Shown here: in pieces, positions 8,621-14,551 of the stretch | How the letters are laid out: every line of letters begins with the position of its first letter | How positions within the stretch are numbered: the stretch's first letter is position 1 | Origin: Sulfurospirillum sp. UBA2217 | GTDB taxonomy: Bacteria > Campylobacterota > Campylobacteria > Campylobacterales > Sulfurospirillaceae | NCBI GenBank assembly: GCA_002328495.1 | Contig: DCUJ01000012.1 | Location: 169,208 to 233,207 of the forward strand | Reading direction: 5' to 3' | Length of the DNA stretch: 64,000 nt | The notes under the pieces: model-generated | The model's input: the letters and a program-made list of their open reading frames with translations, nothing else | The model's database searches: none | What the model was told of the DNA's origin: nothing | Made by a program: the position numbers and the translations under genes

Positions 8621-8641
8621 TATTGCTAAAATCAAGCAATA
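8621..8641 (-). other. Hairpin between nifN and the unknown gene
   Basis: A perfect 7-bp stem (TATTGCT at 8621-8627 with AGCAATA at 8635-8641) and a 7-nt loop lie in the 59-nt nifN gap. No T-run follows it on the minus strand, so it does not look like an intrinsic terminator. It might be an RNA processing or stability element that lowers downstream expression. Confidence 0.45.
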
Positions 8642-8663
8642 AATATTCCCAAAACCCTAACCC

Positions 8664-9944
8664 TCAAACATGCCCAAGCGTATTTGCAACCTCACACAAA
8701 AGAGAACAACTTCCCTCATACAGCACATTGTGTCTTAGCCCGATGCCTACTGACTCGTAATTGGGGAAACCTCTAAAGAGTACAGTTTTATGGTACTGAT
8801 GCGCTAAGCGTTCGGCGTGGTAGTTGCTGATGATGGCGTCAAACGAGGGTAAAAGTGTTTCCACATCTTCAAAATCCCCAATTTGAACCTTACATGTAAA
8901 GGCTTCGCTGATGTCACTACGTTGGGCGATGATGGCGTGAACGTTTGCGCCCACTTCGCCTAATGCCGTAGAGATGGCGTACGCATTGTCAGGTTCATCG
9001 GCGATGATGACTTTTGCTTTTCCCAAAACAAAATGCGTATCTAAAAGGATGTCTTGAAGCCTTTTTCGCCATCGCTGGATGGAAGAAGGAGGTTTGCTCC
9101 ACCCTTTACATGTAAGCAATTTTCCGTAAAAATCATCGCACGCTTGAAGCCCCACAAGGCTATCAAAATGAAGATGCGTTGCTTTAGCATTTTTCTCACA
9201 AAAAAGCTCACCGCACTTTTTCACAGAACGCCCAACGGTGATGACAAGCCCAGCATCACCTAGCTTTTTTATCGCTTCAACGCTGATGCCTCCGCTGCTG
9301 AGTGCGCCTTGTTTCACACCCAAATGCCCATCGAGTGAATCGCTCAAATCGGGCAAAGCGTAAACTTCAAAGTCAAAAAGTTCTAAGGCTTCTTTGATTT
9401 TTTCGACTTCGATGGCGCTTAGGTTGACATTGGGGATGAGGAGGACTTTGTCTTTGTTACATGTAAGGCTTGGCTCGATGAGTTGTTCGATGAGTTGTTC
9501 GATGATGCCTTGCACGCTCAAAGCCCAACCGCTTTCCAAACCACCCTCAAAATCAGGCGTATGCACGTAAACGATTTTTTGTTTATCTTTCAAAAGTAAA
9601 CTCGCCCCCTTGATGTCATCGCCCTTGGTTTCGCTCAAGCCCGTGGTAAAAAGCCCCACCAAATCAGGGCTCACTTTTTGGGTAATGTTTTCAATCGCCA
9701 CGGAGATAGAATACTCTCCACCATCGATGACGGCGGTGATGTCGTTGATGGCAGTGGTTTGAATGGCGATGGGATCGTTGAAATGTCTGGTAAAAAGCAC
9801 CTTAGTAAACGACGCACAGCCTTGCGCACCGTGCATCAAAGGCATACAGTTTTTAATCCCCAAAAACGCCAATGTCGCTCCCATGGGTTGAGAGAGTTTC
9901 AAAGGGTTTACATGTAAAGGTTTTATGGCTTTTAATTCTCCCAT
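8664..9944 (-). CDS. nifN: NifN, FeMo-cofactor scaffold subunit
   Basis: The 426-aa protein belongs to the nitrogenase component 1 family. Its start, LSQPMGATLAFLGIKNCMPLMHGAQGC, is the NifN form of the P-cluster-side cysteine region, and GLSETKGDDI follows near residue 104. With NifE it forms the alpha2beta2 scaffold on which the NifB-derived Fe-S core is converted to FeMo-cofactor. It overlaps the nifE end by 13 nt, so the subunits are translationally coupled. Four TTACATGTAA palindromes lie within this one gene (8890, 9106, 9457, 9908). Confidence 0.95.
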   Translation of the reverse strand: MGELKAIKPLHVNPLKLSQPMGATLAFLGIKNCMPLMHGAQGCASFTKVLFTRHFNDPIAIQTTAINDITAVIDGGEYSISVAIENITQKVSPDLVGLFTTGLSETKGDDIKGASLLLKDKQKIVYVHTPDFEGGLESGWALSVQGIIEQLIEQLIEPSLTCNKDKVLLIPNVNLSAIEVEKIKEALELFDFEVYALPDLSDSLDGHLGVKQGALSSGGISVEAIKKLGDAGLVITVGRSVKKCGELFCEKNAKATHLHFDSLVGLQACDDFYGKLLTCKGWSKPPSSIQRWRKRLQDILLDTHFVLGKAKVIIADEPDNAYAISTALGEVGANVHAIIAQRSDISEAFTCKVQIGDFEDVETLLPSFDAIISNYHAERLAHQYHKTVLFRGFPNYESVGIGLRHNVLYEGSCSLLCEVANTLGHV

Positions 9945-11275
9945 GGGGCTTCCTTTCCAGCAAGTTTGAAGACAGGATTAGCAAGGGCGGCACACACATC
10001 AATCGCCAAGTTTTCTAAGCCACCGTATGCGCCGTAACTCACCTTTTTTTCTTGATTGACATCGACAAACGCCACTCTTTTTTTCAACGCCGTGTAAAGA
10101 CTTCGCCCACCTGCTAGCAAGATGTCGATGTTGTGCTCATCGATGAGTTTGGCTTGTTCATTGGCAGGGACTCTCATCAAGATGGGTACATATTCTCTAG
10201 CGATGGCGATGTCCTCTTCGGTGGCTTTACGAATGGAAGTGGCTACCACTTCGATGCCGATGTCTTGGAGTGCTGAGGCTATCGACCACGACTTGTTGCC
10301 GCCTGTATTTAAAATGGCTTTTTTATCTTTTAATAGTTCACGATACGGAAGCAACCTCGCTTCCAATTTGGCTTCTTCTTCAGCGATAATCACTTCTGCT
10401 TTTTGCATCATCTCCTCATTCCCAAAGGCATTGACGATGGAGCGAATAGCGTTGGAAGTATCTCTTTTGCCATAAAATGAAACACTGACATAAGGGATGT
10501 CGTATCGTTCTTGCATTTTTCGACATAGCGTGATAAGGGATTTGGCGCAGACGATAACATTGAGTTTGGCGGTGTGTGCTTGTTGTATCTGCTCGATTCT
10601 GCCATCTCCAGAGAGTGTAGCCACAACTTTAATCCCGATGCGCTCTAAGATAGGAACATATTGCCACATATCACCCGTGACATTATAATCCCCGATAAGA
10701 TTGATGCCATAAGGGTGAATCTCTTTGGGTTCACGAGTTCCCACCAAAGCATCAAGGACGGCTTCACCTGCAAGGCGTGAACCTAAGTTTTTTCCACCCA
10801 CAAATCCAGGGGCGTGTACAGGCACGATGGGTATGCCAAAACGTTTCCCAGCTTCTTTACATGTAAAGTCGATGTTGTCCCCTATCATCGCAGTCACGCA
10901 TGTTTCATACACAAAAATCGCCTTAGGCTTTTTGCGCTCCACGATATACGCTATCGACTCGGCAAGCTTTTTATCGCCACCAAAGATAATGTCATTGGTC
11001 GTGACATTCGTACAATAGCCTAGTGGTGTGTTGTTTTCACCTTCCCAGCTTGTCAAAGTAGCCCGTGTCTCCCATGAAGCCCCCAAACACGTGTCAGGCC
11101 CATGTACCAAATGTACCGCATCAGCATAAGGAAAGAGTGCTATTTGCGCCCCCTCGTAAGCACACCCTCCGCTCGTTGCCCCCGGTTTTGGTTTGTCACA
11201 GCTACTTTTTTTGTCTTTGTTATGAGAACAAGCACTCTCGTTTAACAAATCCTTGATGAGTTTTTTGTTTATCAT
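9932..11275 (-). CDS. nifE: NifE, FeMo-cofactor scaffold subunit
   Basis: The 447-aa protein matches NifE along its length: ACSHNKDKKSSCDKPKPGAT near residue 15, GGCAYEGAQIALFP, HGPDTCLGASWETR and YETCVTAMIGDN near residue 124, keeping the cluster-ligand cysteines. It pairs with NifN. The ATG at 11275 agrees with the family N-terminus. No Shine-Dalgarno sequence precedes it, and the predicted sigma-54 start site falls only about 1 nt upstream, so the mRNA may be leaderless. It is the first gene of the nifE-nifN unit and is divergent from the ferredoxin operon. Confidence 0.95.
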   Translation of the reverse strand: MINKKLIKDLLNESACSHNKDKKSSCDKPKPGATSGGCAYEGAQIALFPYADAVHLVHGPDTCLGASWETRATLTSWEGENNTPLGYCTNVTTNDIIFGGDKKLAESIAYIVERKKPKAIFVYETCVTAMIGDNIDFTCKEAGKRFGIPIVPVHAPGFVGGKNLGSRLAGEAVLDALVGTREPKEIHPYGINLIGDYNVTGDMWQYVPILERIGIKVVATLSGDGRIEQIQQAHTAKLNVIVCAKSLITLCRKMQERYDIPYVSVSFYGKRDTSNAIRSIVNAFGNEEMMQKAEVIIAEEEAKLEARLLPYRELLKDKKAILNTGGNKSWSIASALQDIGIEVVATSIRKATEEDIAIAREYVPILMRVPANEQAKLIDEHNIDILLAGGRSLYTALKKRVAFVDVNQEKKVSYGAYGGLENLAIDVCAALANPVFKLAGKEAPWEN

Positions 11276-11285
11276 AATGATGGCG

Positions 11286-11303
11286 TTGCAAGAGGTATTC
11301 CGT
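11286..11303 (-). promoter_or_regulatory. Sigma-54 promoter of nifE
   Basis: On the minus strand the site reads CGGAATACCTCTTGCA: GG at 11301-11300, exactly ten bases, GC at 11289-11288. Counting 12 bases from the -12 element puts the transcript start at about 11276, next to the nifE ATG. It matches the fdx promoter in 15 of 16 positions. Confidence 0.8.
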
Positions 11304-11332
11304 TGTAAAGTTGGAAAATAAAAATCTTTACA
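11304..11332. promoter_or_regulatory. 7-bp inverted repeat between divergent nif promoters
   Basis: TGTAAAG (11304-11310) and CTTTACA (11326-11332) are perfect inverted repeats separated by 15 nt. The element lies immediately upstream of the nifE promoter, in the 95 bp shared with the fdx promoter. No perfect TGT-N10-ACA NifA box is seen here. It could be an activator site, or chance in AT-rich DNA. Confidence 0.35.
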
Positions 11333-11395
11333 TGTTAAAGAAATAAACCGATAATTCTACTCAAATATAGAGAACTTTTGCCTATAAAAACCCCA

Positions 11396-11412
11396 CGGAA
11401 CACCTCTTGCAT
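11396..11412 (+). promoter_or_regulatory. Sigma-54 promoter of the ferredoxin-flavodiiron operon
   Basis: The site CGGAACACCTCTTGCAT has GG at 11397-11398 and GC at 11409-11410, exactly ten bases apart. GGAAC-TTGC agrees with the RpoN consensus known from Campylobacter and Helicobacter flagellar genes. The start would be near 11422, and the AAAGG ribosome site and ATG at 11448 follow. Confidence 0.82.
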
Positions 11413-11447
11413 CTTACCATGTAAACTCTTTCCCCAAAGGATAAACA

Positions 11448-11825
11448 ATGGCAGTCAAAATTACAGATTTGTGTATCAACTGTGACAGTTGCATCGACGA
11501 GTGCCCAGCCACTGCAATCGTAAGTGCGTCCGATTCGCCAGTCAACGGCGATACTACGTATGTCAAACCTGAAAAGTGCATCGAGTGTGCGGACTCAACC
11601 ATGCCAAAATGCTCTGATGCCTGCCCAACAGAAGGGGCTATCGTGTGGGATATGCCTTATACGGCTGAGTTTGAAGCGCATTTTGTCAAAGGGCATGAGA
11701 GTGGACTGTATGCCATTCGTGAGCATAAAAAAAATGGCATTATGTTTCCAAGTGTTTCGCCTAAGCCTTTCCGTGAAGCTATCTCGATTGCTACGCGTCA
11801 AGCAGGCGTTGCGGTAGCAGGATAA
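11448..11825 (+). CDS. Nif-associated 2[4Fe-4S] ferredoxin
   Basis: The 125-aa protein carries two 4Fe-4S motifs: CINCDSCIDECP (Cys9, 12, 15, 19) and a second of the form C-x2-C-x7-C-x3-CP (CIECADSTMPKCSDACP). The enlarged spacing in the second motif is typical of nif-linked ferredoxins. A C-terminal tail of ~50 residues follows. It probably feeds electrons to nitrogenase or to NifB-type reactions; the exact partner cannot be told from sequence. It is the first gene behind a sigma-54 promoter, with AAAGG before the ATG, and the next gene begins 4 nt after its stop. Confidence 0.92.
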   Translation: MAVKITDLCINCDSCIDECPATAIVSASDSPVNGDTTYVKPEKCIECADSTMPKCSDACPTEGAIVWDMPYTAEFEAHFVKGHESGLYAIREHKKNGIMFPSVSPKPFREAISIATRQAGVAVAG

Positions 11826-11829
11826 TTTT

Positions 11830-12213
11830 ATGAAAATAGCATTTGCATCAACCGATGGGGTTCACATCAACGACCATTTTGGGTGGTGTAAATGTTTTTA
11901 CATGTACGAACTACGTGATGATGCGTTTGTGTTTGTTAAAACGCTAGATGCCTCTTCACAAATAAGCGAAGAAGGCGATAAACTTGCCTACAAAATCAAA
12001 TGCCTCGAAGATGCCAACCTCCTGTGTGCTTCACATATTGGACCTAAAGCGGTGATGATGGTCAAAAGTTCTGGGATTTTTGTTTTGAAAACAGAAAATG
12101 AAACAGAACGTATTGATGCCTATCTGGAACATTTGCTAAAGCTCAAAAACGTTCAACCACCTCTTTGGATGCAAAGGTTTTTACATGCACCCTCTTCCCA
12201 TTCTTTTAGCTAA
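11830..12213 (+). CDS. NifX/NafY-like FeMo-cofactor-binding protein
   Basis: The 127-aa protein has the dinitrogenase FeMo-cofactor-binding fold: MKIAFASTDG, INDHFGWCKCFYMYEL near residue 17, ASHIGPKAVMMVKSSG near residue 72, and a C-terminal PPLWMQRFL like the NPPP tail of NifX. Two cysteines after the HFG motif (WCKC) distinguish it from the nifX product at 962. It may be an alternative carrier of cofactor intermediates or a NafY-like chaperone; the sequence does not decide. It lies between the ferredoxin and flavodiiron genes and overlaps the latter by 29 nt. Confidence 0.87.
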   Translation: MKIAFASTDGVHINDHFGWCKCFYMYELRDDAFVFVKTLDASSQISEEGDKLAYKIKCLEDANLLCASHIGPKAVMMVKSSGIFVLKTENETERIDAYLEHLLKLKNVQPPLWMQRFLHAPSSHSFS

Positions 12214-13411
12214 GGATATCTATTTTATAGGTGTCTTTGACCCCGATATTCGTACCTTTGACATTGTCATGAAAACCGCGAATGGCTCAAGTTACAATGC
12301 CTATCTTATCAAAACTGACGAGGGTGTCATCATCGTCGATACGGTCAAAAAAGAGTTTCAAGACGATTTCTTTCACCACGTAGACGCTTTGTGTTCGTAT
12401 GAAGAGATCAAATACGTCATCATCCATCACATAGAACCTGACCACTCAGGTGCTTTACCTGAGCTTATCCGAAGAGCACCACACGCCAAAGTGCTTATCT
12501 CACCCCAAGCCACGATGATGCTCAAAGCGCTCACCAACACTGAAGAGATCAACTTTGAGACCATTTGGACAAATAAACAACTCAAACTAGGCGATAAAAC
12601 CATCTCTTTTCTAACCACACCGTATCTGCATTGGCCAGAAACCATGAGTTCTTATGTACACGAAGATAAACTACTGTTTAGTGGCGATGTTTTTGGCTCA
12701 CACTACTACGATAAGCGTCTGTTCAATGACAAAGTGGGTGATTTTTCATACGCTTTTACGTATTACTATGACCACATCATGCGACCGTTTCAAAACTATG
12801 TCCGCCAAGCTTTGAAACTCTATGAACGCTTTGATATTGGGCTTATTGCCCCTTTGCATGGTCCTATCTTACGAGAAAACCCACAATACTACATACAATT
12901 ATACACACAATGGAGTCACAAACAAAAGCAAAGTGGGCAAAAAATTCTCTCCATTTTTTACCTCACCAGTTATAAAAACACTCAAGAGATGGCTCAGTCC
13001 ATCATGGAAGGGAGTGAAAGCGTGGAGGGTATCATCACCAATATGTATGATTTAGCCTCCATCGAAGAGCCCAATATGATTAAGATTTTAGAAGAGAGTG
13101 ATGGCTTCTTAATCGGCTCGCCCACCATCAACGCTGACGCGCCCAAGCCTGTGTGGGATTTGCTCTCATGCTTGATGTTTTTAGAAAAAACAGGGAAATG
13201 CGCAGGCGCGTTTGGGTCGTATGGTTGGAGTGGTGAAGCGGTCGAACATATTCTTTCTCGGCTAAAATCCTTAAAGCTAAAAGTCCCTCCCCTTGAGCCC
13301 CTGAAAATTAAACTTATTCCTAACACAATCGAACTTCAAGCATGCTATAACTATGGTGTTGAGTTTGCACAGATTCTCAATGGTAAAATGATAGAAATAG
13401 ATATGGCTTAA
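12185..13411 (+). CDS. Flavodiiron protein (FprA family), probable O2/NO reductase
   Basis: The 408-aa protein has an N-terminal metallo-beta-lactamase-like diiron domain and a C-terminal flavodoxin domain. Diiron ligands are visible in HIEPDHSG near residue 80, HWPETM near 149, SGDVFGSH near 165 and PLHGPI near 223. The flavodoxin half begins at ILSIFYLTSYKNTQEMA near residue 256. No rubredoxin domain is fused. Such enzymes reduce O2 to water or NO to N2O. Being third in a sigma-54-driven nif operon suggests it protects nitrogenase from oxygen (inference). The chosen ATG has AAAGG 7 nt upstream and overlaps the NifX-like gene by 29 nt. Confidence 0.93.
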   Translation: MHPLPILLAKDIYFIGVFDPDIRTFDIVMKTANGSSYNAYLIKTDEGVIIVDTVKKEFQDDFFHHVDALCSYEEIKYVIIHHIEPDHSGALPELIRRAPHAKVLISPQATMMLKALTNTEEINFETIWTNKQLKLGDKTISFLTTPYLHWPETMSSYVHEDKLLFSGDVFGSHYYDKRLFNDKVGDFSYAFTYYYDHIMRPFQNYVRQALKLYERFDIGLIAPLHGPILRENPQYYIQLYTQWSHKQKQSGQKILSIFYLTSYKNTQEMAQSIMEGSESVEGIITNMYDLASIEEPNMIKILEESDGFLIGSPTINADAPKPVWDLLSCLMFLEKTGKCAGAFGSYGWSGEAVEHILSRLKSLKLKVPPLEPLKIKLIPNTIELQACYNYGVEFAQILNGKMIEIDMA

Positions 13412-13423
13412 GTTTATACGCGT

Positions 13424-13429
13424 TATAAT
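13424..13429 (+). promoter_or_regulatory. Candidate -10 box for the HD-GYP gene
   Basis: A perfect TATAAT lies 27 nt upstream of the ATG at 13456. No convincing -35 box is seen at 16-18 bp spacing. It separates the HD-GYP gene from the nif operon that ends at 13411. Confidence 0.5.
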
Positions 13430-13455
13430 TTTAGACATTTACACAAAGAGTCCTT

Positions 13456-14547
13456 ATGAATTCTGCAGAACATAAATTGAGTGTATTGCTAGACTTTGGA
13501 AAAGTAATTAACAAAACCAAAACACTCAACAGTGTTTTGGAGTCTATGGCGGATTTTGCACGTGAAATTTTGGGTGCAGATCGTTGTTCTATCTTTGTGT
13601 ACGATCGCTTTAGCGATGAGCTTTGGTCAAAAGTAGCGCATGAAATTGAGCCACTACGTATCACGGCACGTAAAGGTGTAGCGGGTTATGCGGCACTCTC
13701 GAAAGAGACGCAAATCGTTGTTGATGCCTATAATGACTACCGTTTCAATCCAGAAGTCGATAAGGCAACGGGCTACCTTACTCAGAGCATTTTAGCCGTT
13801 CCTTTGTTAGATAATCACGAAAACACCATCGGCGTTTTTCAAGCCCTAAACAAAAAAAATTCTGTTTTTACAAACATCGATGCTGAACTGCTGTTGTTAA
13901 TTTCCAACTACGCTGCCTCCGCCATTGAAAATGCCATTCTTTACGACAAAATTCGCTCAACACAAGCTAAAATTATTCACAAATTAGCCTCTGCTGCGGA
14001 GTTTAAAGACCAAGAAACCTCCAAACACACCAAACGGGTAGGTCTTTACAGTGCTCTTTTGGGAACGCATTATGGGCTAAGTGAAGACGAAGTTCACAAA
14101 CTCGAACTCACCGCACCCATGCACGATGCGGGAAAAATTGGAATCCCCGATCGCATCATACTCAAACCTGGAAAACTGGATGATGATGAGTTTGCCCTCA
14201 TGCAATCACACGCAACCATAGGCTACAACCTCTTGCTTGACCCTGAAGACACCTACTTACAAACCGCAGCGCTCATCTCCTACGAACACCACGAAAAATA
14301 TAACGGCAAAGGCTATCCTAACGGTAAAAAAGGGGAAGAAATTTCTATCTATGGACGCATTGTTGCCATTGCTGATGTCTTTGATGCACTGGTATCACAA
14401 AGACCTTACAAACTGCCTTGGAGTTTTGAAAAAGCGTTTAGCTACCTTCAAGATGAGCGTGGAGAACATTTTGACCCCACCCTTATCGATATTTTCACCT
14501 CTCATAAAGAAGCGATTCGTTCTATCTACGAAGATTTAAAAGACTAA
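13456..14547 (+). CDS. GAF-HD-GYP cyclic-di-GMP phosphodiesterase
   Basis: The 363-aa cytoplasmic protein has an N-terminal GAF sensor domain (about residues 18-165; GADRCSIFVYD, ARKGVAGYAA) and an HD-GYP domain (about 175-360). The HD pair is in APMHDAGKIGIPD and the GYP loop in YEHHEKYNGKGYPNGKKGEEI, followed by RIVAIADVFDALVSQRPYK, so the metal and substrate residues look intact. It should hydrolyse c-di-GMP under control of a small ligand or redox signal bound by GAF. It is tail-to-tail with the Cache-GGDEF-EAL gene, with 4 nt between the stops. Confidence 0.92.
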   Translation: MNSAEHKLSVLLDFGKVINKTKTLNSVLESMADFAREILGADRCSIFVYDRFSDELWSKVAHEIEPLRITARKGVAGYAALSKETQIVVDAYNDYRFNPEVDKATGYLTQSILAVPLLDNHENTIGVFQALNKKNSVFTNIDAELLLLISNYAASAIENAILYDKIRSTQAKIIHKLASAAEFKDQETSKHTKRVGLYSALLGTHYGLSEDEVHKLELTAPMHDAGKIGIPDRIILKPGKLDDDEFALMQSHATIGYNLLLDPEDTYLQTAALISYEHHEKYNGKGYPNGKKGEEISIYGRIVAIADVFDALVSQRPYKLPWSFEKAFSYLQDERGEHFDPTLIDIFTSHKEAIRSIYEDLKD

Positions 14548-14551
14548 TAAC

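Noticed and set aside
11302..11396. Canonical NifA box (TGT-N10-ACA)
   Set aside because: All TGT triplets in this gap were checked on the plus strand and none has ACA at the right distance; the motif is symmetric, so the minus strand adds nothing.
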